This document shows positions 7,233-16,227 of a DNA stretch of 64,000 nt, one piece after another. The stretch's first letter is position 1. The number at the start of each line of letters is the position of its first letter. The notes under the pieces were generated by a model. The model worked only from the letters and a program-made list of their open reading frames with translations. It searched no databases and was not told the DNA's origin. Source of the stretch: Hydrotalea sp. (GTDB taxonomy: Bacteria; Bacteroidota; Bacteroidia; Chitinophagales; Chitinophagaceae); NCBI GenBank assembly GCA_027364735.1, contig DAHXOT010000008.1:44141-108140 (forward strand), written 5' to 3'. The position numbers were made by a program, and so were the translations under genes.

Positions 7233-8237
7233 CTAAAAAATTATTTCGGCAATTCTTCCATTATTGCCCGCTAAATAAACAGAATTTATTTTTGCAGACT
7301 TTTGAACAACATGAAAACTTTCTGATGAAATTAGCTGCCATGTAATACCTCCATTATAGCTTATATCCACGCCACTTGTTCCGCAGGCAATTATTGTTTT
7401 TTGATTGATATATAACACACAACTTCTATAGCCATGAGGAGATATTTTTGGTTTGTAGAATGTAATTCCATTATTAAAATCAATTAACACACAATTATTG
7501 GTGGTATCTCTATCATTTGCAAAATCTCCTCCAACCACTACTGCTTTTTTTATTGCCATATTTACCGATATAGAGTTGGCACCTGTAGTTTCGGTACCTT
7601 GAATAATAGGTAAGCTGTCGATTGTATCTCCAAAAAATAATCTCGATTTTTTTCCGCCGGAAACATATACAGGATAATGTTTTTTATGGGGTACATTTAA
7701 AAGACTGATATTACTGCCACTTGCTGCAAAAAATGCTTCGCCTTGATGCAATAGTGGTGTATTTTTTATGGTTTTCCAAGATTCCCCTTTGTTGTAGGTT
7801 ATTGCTTTAAATACCTGATTATTGATTGGATCGCCAATTACAATACCATAATTTCCGTTAAAATCCATGGCATCTAAAAACATTCCTTTAGTAGTATCTT
7901 CAAAAACTTTGTACCATTTATTGCCACCATCTTTTGTTTTTAAAATAAGAGCAGGTTGTGCTACAGCCATAATAATAGCCATATTGCTATCGAATGCTTT
8001 TATATCTCTAAAATCTCTTTGTTCGTAACCCTTTACTTTTAAATAGGTAAAATGTTTACCAGCATCGGTTGTTTTTATTACTAACCCATTACTTCCGCTT
8101 GCCCAAATAATGCTGTTGCTTACTACACTTAAGCCTCTAATAGATGTTTTTGTTCCTTCTGTTAATACTTTAATTTGCTGTGCAGTTACAATTATTGCAG
8201 TAAGTGATAAGTAAATTGAAAATAATATTTTTTTCAT
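7233..8237 (-). CDS. Secreted Ycf48-like beta-propeller protein
   Basis: The 334-aa protein starts with a clear signal peptide (MKK, hydrophobic core, cleavage near VTA-QQ). The rest consists of repeated blades with a recognisable rhythm: a W or I-A-G-S-G element, then a K-T-x-D-x-G-x-x-W turn (KTTDAGKHF, KTKDGGNKW, YNKGESWKT, SYNGGITWQ). This pattern is that of Ycf48/photosystem II stability factor-like and BNR-type propellers, which in Bacteroidota are secreted proteins of mostly unknown role. It is encoded 11 bases after the NamZ-like gene on the same strand, so the two are probably cotranscribed. The fold is well supported; function is unknown, and any link to peptidoglycan turnover is only by proximity. 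Confidence 0.8.
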   Translation of the reverse strand: MKKILFSIYLSLTAIIVTAQQIKVLTEGTKTSIRGLSVVSNSIIWASGSNGLVIKTTDAGKHFTYLKVKGYEQRDFRDIKAFDSNMAIIMAVAQPALILKTKDGGNKWYKVFEDTTKGMFLDAMDFNGNYGIVIGDPINNQVFKAITYNKGESWKTIKNTPLLHQGEAFFAASGSNISLLNVPHKKHYPVYVSGGKKSRLFFGDTIDSLPIIQGTETTGANSISVNMAIKKAVVVGGDFANDRDTTNNCVLIDFNNGITFYKPKISPHGYRSCVLYINQKTIIACGTSGVDISYNGGITWQLISSESFHVVQKSAKINSVYLAGNNGRIAEIIF

Positions 8238-8248
8238 CTTTATTCTTT

Positions 8249-9409
8249 TTAATAGAGTAAATATGGACTAACTTTTTTTTGCCAATTTTCTGTATTATTT
8301 ATTTCTTTTAATTGCTGATTGAATTGGGCAATTGGTAATTCAAATACATCTTCACTTTTATAGATGCCTAATAATTTATCTAAATGATTTTTGCCGGATG
8401 GATTGACATTGGTAGGATAAGTTTTCCATTTAAAGTTGGATGGATAATTGTCTTTAATCAACTTTATAAGCAATAAACCATTAGTAAGCGAATTGAACTT
8501 ATGTAAGTTGGTTACATGGTATTTGATGCCATAGCAAATTTCACCGGCATATTTATTTTCGGTAGGAATAAATGTTGCAGCAGATATTGTTACTGCTGAA
8601 CTATCCATATTATTCATCAATAAATTACTGTCTAACCAAGGTGCACCAACTAAGCTAAATGGTTCTTGAGTTCCTCTGCCTTCACTAATGTTAGTAGCTT
8701 CTAATAATCCTAATCCGGGATATAATAATGCCGATTGTATATTTTTTATAGCAGGAGAAGTTGTCATAAAATCAATTTCCCAATCAGGTTGAAACATGTT
8801 TCTATTCCAATTTTTGCAGGTAATAATTTCAAGTGAAGTAGTAATATTTTTTTCTCGATTGAAATAAGAAGCTAATTCTCCTAAAGTGCAACTATGCCTA
8901 ATGGGAATAGCCCATCTACCAATAAATGACGAACAATTTTTTTCATCTAATAAATTACCTTCTGCTAAACTTAAATTTCCTGAAATAGGATTGGGGCGAT
9001 CGAGGATAATAAATTTTTTTTTATAATTGGCACATGCTTGCAGTAAATAAGTCATTGTCCATAAATATGTATAAAATCTGCAACCAATATCCGGAATATC
9101 AAATAAAACAATGTCAATATCTTTTAAATCTTCTTCAGTTGGTGCCAATTTATCATTGTATAAACTAATTACCGGAAGATGTGTTAATGAATCTTTGCCA
9201 TCTTTTATTTTTGCACCATCTGCTCCTTTTATATCTAAGCCATGTTCGGGCGAAAATAATTGTATAATATTAAAACCATTTTCTACAAGTGATTTATGAG
9301 AGGAAATTTTTGTATTAGTAGTAGCGGCATAATTGGTTACTAAAGCTATTCTTTGCTTTTTCCAACTTGGGTTTTGCTGTAGCACAATATCAATACCAAA
9401 CTGAATCAT
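8249..9409 (-). CDS. DUF1343 / NamZ-like exo-beta-N-acetylmuramidase
   Basis: The 386-aa protein is a full-length DUF1343 member (GH171). Typical motifs in order are GIDIVL at the N-terminus, RIALVTNYAATT, LFSPEHGLD, a DIVLFDIPDIGCRFYTYLWT block, LDRPNPISG, and SEGRGTQEPFSLVGAPWLD. NamZ of this family releases MurNAc from the non-reducing end of peptidoglycan fragments. Most family members known to me carry a signal peptide; here the protein starts right at the GIDIVL strand. The 14 sense codons upstream of the ATG, before an in-frame stop, neither provide a start nor look like a leader. It may therefore act in the cytoplasm on recycled fragments; this is inference. It is followed by the secreted Ycf48-like gene. 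Confidence 0.88.
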   Translation of the reverse strand: MIQFGIDIVLQQNPSWKKQRIALVTNYAATTNTKISSHKSLVENGFNIIQLFSPEHGLDIKGADGAKIKDGKDSLTHLPVISLYNDKLAPTEEDLKDIDIVLFDIPDIGCRFYTYLWTMTYLLQACANYKKKFIILDRPNPISGNLSLAEGNLLDEKNCSSFIGRWAIPIRHSCTLGELASYFNREKNITTSLEIITCKNWNRNMFQPDWEIDFMTTSPAIKNIQSALLYPGLGLLEATNISEGRGTQEPFSLVGAPWLDSNLLMNNMDSSAVTISAATFIPTENKYAGEICYGIKYHVTNLHKFNSLTNGLLLIKLIKDNYPSNFKWKTYPTNVNPSGKNHLDKLLGIYKSEDVFELPIAQFNQQLKEINNTENWQKKVSPYLLY

Positions 9410-9459
9410 GCGATAATAAATATGATTTAAAATGAAAGATAAATGAAAATGCTACATGT

Positions 9460-9969
9460 TTATTGTAAGTTATCTGCAAAACCGGTTGTAGTTTTAAGTT
9501 GTTCAATTACGTTAAACACAATTGGGCATCGGGTATAATGCATAAAAACGGTAAATAATCGTTGTGTGAAATTGGGTAAATGCAACCCCGGAAATTCTCT
9601 GCAACCATCAAACCGATGTTCGTAAACAGTGCAAGAATTATCTTTTAAAAAATGGCAGGGAATAGTATTCATAAGCATCATTCCGTTACTGCCTTTTTCA
9701 ATATATGTTTCTTCAAATTTTTGTACACTTTGTTGTAAATAACCGGCTAATTGTTTAGCTTTTTCTTCCGATACATTTATCAGTAAAGTTTTGCAGCAAT
9801 TGCCGCATTGTGTACAATCTATTGCTTGTTCAACTTGCTTATTTAATTCACTAACCAGTAAATCAATATCTGTTATGTTTGCAGCTTGTAAAAAATCTTT
9901 AAACGCATCATTCTCTCCTTCTTTTTCGGCAGCAATTTGTATAATTTGTTGTAGTTGAGTTATAAACAT
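9460..9969 (-). CDS. YkgJ-type cysteine-cluster protein
   Basis: The 169-aa protein has the Cys pattern of the YkgJ/CxxCxxCC (UPF0153-like) family: CTQCGNCC near residue 60, then PCHFLKDNSCTVYEHRFDGCREFP, and a late HYTRCP. The cysteines are thought to bind metal, zinc or an iron-sulfur cluster. No enzymatic function is established. The N-terminal 55 residues are helical and acidic. ATG at 9969 is preferred over a GTG two codons upstream. The gene is 50 bases upstream of the NamZ-like gene in the same direction, so it may be first in that transcript. The upstream parE is divergent. Confidence 0.85.
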   Translation of the reverse strand: MFITQLQQIIQIAAEKEGENDAFKDFLQAANITDIDLLVSELNKQVEQAIDCTQCGNCCKTLLINVSEEKAKQLAGYLQQSVQKFEETYIEKGSNGMMLMNTIPCHFLKDNSCTVYEHRFDGCREFPGLHLPNFTQRLFTVFMHYTRCPIVFNVIEQLKTTTGFADNLQ

Positions 9970-10167
9970 GAACACATCAAATTTACAGAAATGAAGTGAG
10001 TTATATTTTCTTATTCACATTGTAATTGATTTTGTTTAAAACTCTATGCTGTTAATGGGCTGAAATATTCTTTTTTTGCCAGTTGAATAAGGTGTGAATG
10101 CTGAACTGTGCAATGCAACCAATAATGTTGATGAATAATTTAAAAGCTGATTACTTAATAAACATCT

Positions 10168-12054
10168 ATGGCCGATATAAAGCAAAATAATTATACGGAA
10201 GACGATATTAAAAGTCTTGATTGGAAGGAACATATTCGATTGCGCCCCGGAATGTATATTGGTAAATTGGGCGATGGCTCTGCTCCGGATGATGGTATTT
10301 ATGTGTTAATGAAAGAAGTAATTGATAATTGCATTGATGAGCATACTATGGGTTTTGGAAGGCATGTAGATATTACTTTGCAAAATAAAACAGTAACCAT
10401 ACGCGATTATGGCCGCGGTATTCCTTTGGGCAAATTGGTAGATGTGGTAAGCAAAATAAACACCGGAGCTAAATACGATAGTAAAGCATTTCAAAAAAGT
10501 GTGGGCTTAAATGGGGTAGGTACAAAAGCCGTAAATGCCTTGAGTGGCTATTTTAAAGTAACTGCATTTAGAGATGGGAAAGAAAAAACTGCAGAATTTG
10601 AACGAGGTGTTTTATTGAAAGAATATAAAGAACAAAAAACCACCGAAGAAAACGGAACATTGGTAACATTTATACCCGATGAAACTGTATTCAGAAATTT
10701 TAACTTTAGGCATGAATATATTGATGCACAACTGTTGAATTATTGTTATTTAAATGCAGGACTGGTAATTAATTTCAATAACAAACGGTATATAAGTAAA
10801 AATGGGTTATTAGATTTATTGCAACATAAAACCAATGCCGATGAATTGAGATATCCCATCATTCATTTAAAAGGTGAAGATATTGAATTAGCCATTAGTC
10901 ATAATAACGACTATGGTGAAGATATTTTTTCCTTTGTCAATGGCCAGTACACAACACAAGGAGGAACACATCAGCAAGCATTTAGAGAAGGATATGTAAA
11001 AATAATTAGAGATTTTTTTAAGAAAGATTTTGAAGCATCAGATATAAGAACCAGTATAGTTGCAGCAGTTTCGGTAAGGGTGCAAGAGCCTGTATTCGAA
11101 TCTCAAACCAAAACAAAATTAGGCTCTCAATATGTTTTTGAAGGCGGCCCTTCAATGAAAAAATTTATTGAAGATTTTTTAGCGAAAGAATTGGATAATT
11201 TCTTACATAGAAATCCAACAGTTGCAGATGCATTAAAAAAACGGATTGAACAAAATGAACGTGAAAGAAAAGAATTAGCCGGTATTAAAAAGTTGGCCAA
11301 TGAAAGGGCTAAAAAAGCCAATTTGCACAATAAAAAATTAAGAGATTGTAGAATACATTTTAACGATGAACCACCTAATAAAAACAAAGAAGATTTTACA
11401 GAATTAAAAAATAAATCAACCATTTTTATTACGGAAGGAGATAGTGCAAGTGGTTCTATCACCAAATCGCGAAGTGTAGATTCGCAAGCTGTATTTAGTT
11501 TGCGTGGTAAACCTTTAAATTGTTTTGGATTAACTAAAAAAGTAGTATATGAAAATGAAGAATTTAATTTATTGCAACATGCTTTAAATATTGAAGATGG
11601 AATGGAAGGCTTACGCTACAACAATATTGTAATAGCTACAGATGCCGATGTGGATGGAATGCATATACGTTTATTGCTGATGACTTTTTTTCTTCAGTTT
11701 TTTCCTGATTTAATAAAACGTGGGCATGTATATATTTTAGAAACGCCTTTATTTCGTGTGCGAAATAAACAAGAAACAATTTATTGTTACGATGAAACAG
11801 AAAAACAAATTGCCACTAAAAAATTAGGTAGTAAACCAGAAATTACCCGATTTAAAGGATTGGGTGAAATTAGTCCGGAAGAATTTGGACGATTTATTGG
11901 CGATGATATTCGGCTACAACCGGTAATATTAGAACAAGGCGATCATATTCAGCATTTGTTAGAATATTATATGGGCAAGAATACACCACAACGACAAGAT
12001 TTTATTATTGATAATTTAAGAGTGGAATTGGATTTAATAGAAACCAATTCTTAA
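10168..12054 (+). CDS. parE: DNA topoisomerase IV subunit B
   Basis: ParE is the ATPase and Toprim subunit of topoisomerase IV, which decatenates daughter chromosomes. The 628-aa protein has the GHKL ATPase domain ([11 protein letters not shown] with the Mg-binding Asn, [22 protein letters not shown]), a transducer domain, and the Toprim domain with EGDSASGS (Glu423) and DADVDG (Asp492, Asp494, Asp496). The SASGS form and the short length, without the GyrB insert, favour ParE rather than GyrB. The C-terminal GLGEI segment is normal. It starts an operon with a DUF1835 gene and parC. The 192-base space upstream is shared with the divergent YkgJ-like gene. Confidence 0.95.
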   Translation: MADIKQNNYTEDDIKSLDWKEHIRLRPGMYIGKLGDGSAPDDGIYVLMKEVIDNCIDEHTMGFGRHVDITLQNKTVTIRDYGRGIPLGKLVDVVSKINTGAKYDSKAFQKSVGLNGVGTKAVNALSGYFKVTAFRDGKEKTAEFERGVLLKEYKEQKTTEENGTLVTFIPDETVFRNFNFRHEYIDAQLLNYCYLNAGLVINFNNKRYISKNGLLDLLQHKTNADELRYPIIHLKGEDIELAISHNNDYGEDIFSFVNGQYTTQGGTHQQAFREGYVKIIRDFFKKDFEASDIRTSIVAAVSVRVQEPVFESQTKTKLGSQYVFEGGPSMKKFIEDFLAKELDNFLHRNPTVADALKKRIEQNERERKELAGIKKLANERAKKANLHNKKLRDCRIHFNDEPPNKNKEDFTELKNKSTIFITEGDSASGSITKSRSVDSQAVFSLRGKPLNCFGLTKKVVYENEEFNLLQHALNIEDGMEGLRYNNIVIATDADVDGMHIRLLLMTFFLQFFPDLIKRGHVYILETPLFRVRNKQETIYCYDETEKQIATKKLGSKPEITRFKGLGEISPEEFGRFIGDDIRLQPVILEQGDHIQHLLEYYMGKNTPQRQDFIIDNLRVELDLIETNS

Positions 12055-12076
12055 TTTATAAATCTTATTTGAATAT

Positions 12077-12898
12077 ATGATTCACATAGTATTTGAAACG
12101 GCCAATATCGAAGCATTATCTAAAGCAATAGAATTGGATGAAACTTTGCATGGAGATATTATTGAAATTAAAGATGATTTTGCCGTTGGCCACATTGTAG
12201 ATATTTATGATGAATACGGCTATCAGTTACGAAGAGATTGGTGGAAAGAAGTACTTGAATTTTCTCCATACACAGAACAATTAAATATTGTTGATGATAA
12301 ACTTGTGGTTCATAACCTTATAAAAAAATTAGAGGAAAATACAAATGAAAAAATTTGGATTTGGATGGGTCAAAATCAACATGATGTTTGTGGTTACTAT
12401 TGGTTAATAAGTCAGTTAAAAAATTATCAAGGCAAATTAGAAGTTTTGTATTTAAATAACCTTCCTTTTATTAATGAAAAAGGATTAATTTTTTATCCGC
12501 AACATTTATTCGAAATTCAGCCAAAAGAATTTTTGAAAGCCAAGAAATTAGCAAGAACCATCACATTAAGTGAGTTGGAAGTAGACCCCGATGAATGGAA
12601 AAAAATATGTAATGAAAATGCAATAGTAAGAATATTAGAAGGAGGTAAAAAAATTGCAAGCAAGGAAGAAAGTTTTTATGACAATGAAGTGCTGAGTGCT
12701 GTTACTGCTGAGTTTCAGAAGTTGAGTAAAATACTTAATCATGTTTTCGGGAAACTAAAAGTTCAGACCGGCGATGTATTTTTAGTTTGGCGGATAAGAA
12801 AATTAATAGAAATTGGAAAATTAGAAATACAAGGCGATTGGAGTAAAGGTTGGAAAGAAGTTGAAGTAAAGCAAACCGTCATTCTAAATGAAGCGTAA
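12077..12898 (+). CDS. DUF1835 / DUF3658 domain protein
   Basis: The 273-aa soluble protein matches the pattern of DUF1835 at the N-terminus (IHIVFETANIEALSKAI, then a GDIIEIKDDFAVGHI strand-turn and RRDWW) and a DUF3658-like C-terminal half with WRIRKLIEIGKLEIQGD. The biochemical function of the family is not known. The central ENTNEKIWIWMGQNQHDVCGYYWL segment is typical. It lies 22 bases after parE and in front of parC, all in one direction, so its expression is linked to topoisomerase IV; a role in DNA topology cannot be concluded from this. There are no signal peptide or membrane segments. Confidence 0.8.
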   Translation: MIHIVFETANIEALSKAIELDETLHGDIIEIKDDFAVGHIVDIYDEYGYQLRRDWWKEVLEFSPYTEQLNIVDDKLVVHNLIKKLEENTNEKIWIWMGQNQHDVCGYYWLISQLKNYQGKLEVLYLNNLPFINEKGLIFYPQHLFEIQPKEFLKAKKLARTITLSELEVDPDEWKKICNENAIVRILEGGKKIASKEESFYDNEVLSAVTAEFQKLSKILNHVFGKLKVQTGDVFLVWRIRKLIEIGKLEIQGDWSKGWKEVEVKQTVILNEA

Positions 12899-12924
12899 GC
12901 ATAAAGAGAAGTCTGTTGAGTAAT

Positions 12925-12952
12925 AGATTTCTCCCTTCGGTCGAAATGACGA
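12925..12952. repeat. Copy of a dispersed Bacteroidota intergenic repeat
   Basis: The stretch GATTTCTCCCTTCGGTCG followed by AAATGAC is one I recall as widely scattered in intergenic DNA of Bacteroidota, where its minus-strand frame yields the spurious peptide VISTEGRNL; that exact peptide is read here on the minus strand. It can fold as a small hairpin (ATTTC/GAAAT with an inner CC/GG). Only one copy was noticed in this window. It sits between the DUF1835 gene and parC. Confidence 0.6.
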
Positions 12953-13043
12953 ATTTATTAAAAGTTGTATATGCTTGCAAGGCAATAATGATGGTAGAAT
13001 AAGAAAAGTTGATAAAATAAAATTTCCCTTTGGGAGTAAAAGC

Positions 13044-15560
13044 ATGGCAGAAAAGAAAGATATTTCTCAAGTAACTAATAATGAAAGTGGTATTCAGGGG
13101 CAATATAAAAATTGGTTTCTGGATTATGCTTCGTATGTAATATTAGAGCGTGCGGTTCCTGCAATGGAAGATGGATTAAAACCGGTGCAAAGGCGTATTC
13201 TTCATTCTATGAAGGAAATGGATGATGGTCGTTATAATAAAGTGGCCAACATAATTGGTCAATCTATGCAATATCATCCTCATGGCGATGCCAGTATTGG
13301 CGAGGCTTTGGTGAATATGGGACAAAAAGATTTATTGATAGATACGCAAGGAAATTGGGGCGATGTAAGAACCGGCGATGACGCAGCAGCACCACGTTAT
13401 ATTGAAGCACGTTTATCTAAATTTGCTTTAGAGGTAGCCTTTAATGGTAAAACAACGGACTGGCAATTAAGTTATGACGGAAGAAAAAATGAGCCCGTTA
13501 CATTACCTATGAAATTTCCTTTGTTGTTGGCTCATGGTGCCGATGGTATTGCAGTTGGACTATCTACTAAAATTTTGCCGCATAATTTTATTGAGTTGTG
13601 TGATGCATCTATCAAATATTTAAAAGGTAAAAAATTTGAATTATATCCCGATTTTCAAGTGGGAGGAATGATAGATGTAAGTAACTATAACGATGGAAAA
13701 CGTGGTGGTAAAATTCGTGTTCGTTGCCATATTGAAGAACTCGATAAAAAAGTATTGGCCATTCGGGATGTTCCTTATGGAATAACCGTTTCGCAACTTT
13801 GCGAAAGCATTACCAAAGCCAATGATGCCGGAAAAATAAAAATTAAAAAAGTAATAGACGTTACTGCAAAAGATGTAGAAATTCAGGTAGAGTTGGCTGC
13901 AGGAATTTCTCCCGATATTACCATAGATGCTTTATATGCTTTTACCGATTGTGAGGTAAGTATTTCGCCAAATGCTTGTGTTATTGAAAATCAAAAACCA
14001 AAATTTGTAACTGCTACCGAATTATTGCAAACATCGGCTCTTCTTACTAAAAATTTATTGCAAAAAGAATTAGAAATTAAGTTAAGTGAGTTGGAAGATA
14101 AATGGCATTATACTTCTCTCGAAAAAATATTCTTTGAAGAAAAAATATATAAAGAATTAGAAAAAAAATATGATACATGGGAAGTAGTTATAGAAGCAAT
14201 TGAAAAAGCTTTTGTTCCTTTTAGAAAATTATTGAACAGAGATGTTATACACGAAGATGTATTGAAATTAACCGAGAAGCCTGTTCGACGAATTTATAAA
14301 TTGGATATTGATGAACTCAATGCTCAAATAAAAAATATAGAAGAAGATATTAATCAGGTAAAATATCATCTTGATCATCTTGTCGATTTTTCAGTTGCTT
14401 ATTATGAAAATTTGATAAAAAAATATGGCAAAGGAAAAGAACGTAAAACTGAAATTCGTTTGTTCGATACCATAAAAATGCAACAAGTTGCAATTGCAAA
14501 TACCAAGCTGTATGTTAATAGGGAAGAGGGTTTTGTAGGAACAAGCTTGAAAAAAGATGAATTTTTATTTGATTGTTCTGATATTGATGATATTATTGTT
14601 TTTACTAAGCGAGGTATAATGAAAGTAGTAAAAGTAGGAGACAAGAATTTTATTGGAAAAGATATTATTTATGCTGCTATTTTTAAAAAGAATGATGAAC
14701 GTACTACTTATAATATGGTTTATGTAGATGGATTAAGTGGTGTTAGTTATGGTAAACGATTTAACGTTACCGGTATTACTCGCGATAAAGAATACGATTT
14801 AACAAAAGGTAGCGATAAAAGCCGAATACATTATTTTACCGCTAATGCTAATGGTGAAGCCGAAGTGGTTAAAATTGTTTTAAGTCCAAATTGTACTGCA
14901 CGTAATAAAGAATTAGAATATTATTTTGAAGAGTTAGAAATAAAAGGCAGAAACAGTCAGGGTAATATTGTTACCAAATATCCTATTAAATCGGTTAAAT
15001 TAAAAGAAGCAGGCAGAAGTACATTGGCCGGAAGAAGAATTTGGTTTGATGAACAATTTGGCAGATTAAATATGGAGGAAAAAGGCACTTATTTGGGCAT
15101 CTTTGAAGACGAAAAAATTTTGGTAATATATGCAGATGGAAATTATGAAATTACCGATACAGAATTAACACAGCGATTGAATGCCGATGAAATAGTATTA
15201 ATTGAAAAATTCAATCCCGAAAAAATTATTACAGCAGTGTATAAAGATGCGGCTAAAAATCAGTTTAATGTAAAGCGATTTAAAATTGAAACATCTACTT
15301 TAAAAACAAAATATTTATTTATTAAAGAAGGAGAGGGTAATACCGTAGAATGTGTAACAACAGACGAAGAACCTATATTGGCAGTGCATACAGGCCGTGG
15401 CTCGCAGGTGCGTAGTGCCAAATTTAAAATTGCTAAAATGGTTGAAGTAATGGGCTGGAAAGCAGTTGGTGCCAAGTTGATGGACTTTAGTAAAAGCATT
15501 GAAATGGAATGGGAAATAAAGCCTAAAGAAGATACCAACCAGCCTGAATTATTTGAATAG
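13044..15560 (+). CDS. parC: DNA topoisomerase IV subunit A
   Basis: ParC is the DNA-cleaving subunit of topoisomerase IV. The 838-aa protein starts at the ATG at 13044 (MAEKKDIS). A TTG-initiated frame from 12975 is open but adds a non-conserved lead. The breakage-reunion domain has SYVILERAVPAMEDGLKPVQRR, a quinolone-region block HPHGDASIGEALVNM, and the catalytic tyrosine Tyr119 in APRYIEARL. A coiled-coil tower follows around residues 340-460. The C-terminal third is a degenerate beta-pinwheel with DDIIVFTKRGIMKV and GRGSQVR-like turns. It lacks a clear GyrA-box, which supports ParC over GyrA, as does pairing with parE. The stop codon is one base from the stop of a convergent gene. Confidence 0.94.
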   Translation: MAEKKDISQVTNNESGIQGQYKNWFLDYASYVILERAVPAMEDGLKPVQRRILHSMKEMDDGRYNKVANIIGQSMQYHPHGDASIGEALVNMGQKDLLIDTQGNWGDVRTGDDAAAPRYIEARLSKFALEVAFNGKTTDWQLSYDGRKNEPVTLPMKFPLLLAHGADGIAVGLSTKILPHNFIELCDASIKYLKGKKFELYPDFQVGGMIDVSNYNDGKRGGKIRVRCHIEELDKKVLAIRDVPYGITVSQLCESITKANDAGKIKIKKVIDVTAKDVEIQVELAAGISPDITIDALYAFTDCEVSISPNACVIENQKPKFVTATELLQTSALLTKNLLQKELEIKLSELEDKWHYTSLEKIFFEEKIYKELEKKYDTWEVVIEAIEKAFVPFRKLLNRDVIHEDVLKLTEKPVRRIYKLDIDELNAQIKNIEEDINQVKYHLDHLVDFSVAYYENLIKKYGKGKERKTEIRLFDTIKMQQVAIANTKLYVNREEGFVGTSLKKDEFLFDCSDIDDIIVFTKRGIMKVVKVGDKNFIGKDIIYAAIFKKNDERTTYNMVYVDGLSGVSYGKRFNVTGITRDKEYDLTKGSDKSRIHYFTANANGEAEVVKIVLSPNCTARNKELEYYFEELEIKGRNSQGNIVTKYPIKSVKLKEAGRSTLAGRRIWFDEQFGRLNMEEKGTYLGIFEDEKILVIYADGNYEITDTELTQRLNADEIVLIEKFNPEKIITAVYKDAAKNQFNVKRFKIETSTLKTKYLFIKEGEGNTVECVTTDEEPILAVHTGRGSQVRSAKFKIAKMVEVMGWKAVGAKLMDFSKSIEMEWEIKPKEDTNQPELFE

Positions 15561-15561
15561 A

Positions 15562-16191
15562 TTATGGTGTAATTGGTTTAGTAATTAATTGTGCTAATTT
15601 ATATACTGCCCAAGCAAATAAAGGTGCTGCAATAATATCAATAGTATAATGTGCATGCTGAATAAGCATCATAAACCCAATAACGATAGTGGCAATTAAG
15701 GCCAATAGTTTGTCTGTTTTTTTAGGCAAGCATAAAAATAACAAAAACTGTGTTGAGGTATGGCCCGAATAGAAAAGGTCCTTTGTTATTAATTTATTTC
15801 CATAAAAAATGCTGATGATAGGGTCTATTAGCGGTACATAGTGATAGGGCGGATTTAAAGCAATACAACTAATGGTTATCATGCGAGTAATACTTAGCAA
15901 AATATAACTCCACAAAAACAAAATAGCCGTTGCAGGAAATTGTATACATCTTATTACCGAAAAAATAATCATTAGCCATATAATGCTAAATATGGGAATA
16001 GATAGATCGGCATTCAATAAATTGTTTAAAATAAAATCATTCAATACATAGCCATTTCTTTTTTCAATGGCATTAAAAAAATAGGGAAAATAAATGAGTA
16101 TACTCAATAACAGTAGTATTCCTGCAATAAATAACAACCGGAAATTTCTTATTTTCCAATATAACTTCCACGCTAATATTATCTTATTCAT
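15562..16191 (-). CDS. PAP2-type membrane phosphatase (sphingomyelin synthase-like)
   Basis: The 209-aa protein has about six membrane segments. It carries the catalytic histidines and aspartate of the PAP2_C / sphingomyelin-synthase-like group: FYSGHTSTQFLL (first His) and HAHYTIDIIAAP (second His and Asp). Such enzymes transfer or hydrolyse phospho-headgroups on lipids at the membrane. Some Bacteroidota make sphingolipids, so a lipid headgroup role is plausible but not demonstrated. The basic N-terminus (KLYWKIRNFR) precedes the first membrane segment. It is 36 bases downstream of the NagB-LmbE gene in the same direction and meets parC tail to tail. Confidence 0.8.
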   Translation of the reverse strand: MNKIILAWKLYWKIRNFRLLFIAGILLLLSILIYFPYFFNAIEKRNGYVLNDFILNNLLNADLSIPIFSIIWLMIIFSVIRCIQFPATAILFLWSYILLSITRMITISCIALNPPYHYVPLIDPIISIFYGNKLITKDLFYSGHTSTQFLLFLCLPKKTDKLLALIATIVIGFMMLIQHAHYTIDIIAAPLFAWAVYKLAQLITKPITP

Positions 16192-16227
16192 TTGTTGTTT
16201 ATACCTTCCAATAGCAAGTTATATAAA

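Noticed and set aside
10036..10233. 65-aa minus-strand frame over the parE start
   Set aside because: It overlaps the parE N-terminus, has no family resemblance, and its codon use looks like antisense.
12975..13043. Extended parC start from a TTG
   Set aside because: The added 23 residues are not conserved and reach towards the repeat; ATG at 13044 fits the family N-terminus.
12879..13103. 74-aa minus-strand frame containing VISTEGRNL
   Set aside because: It overlaps both the end of the DUF1835 gene and the start of parC; the peptide arises from the dispersed intergenic repeat, so it is not a gene.
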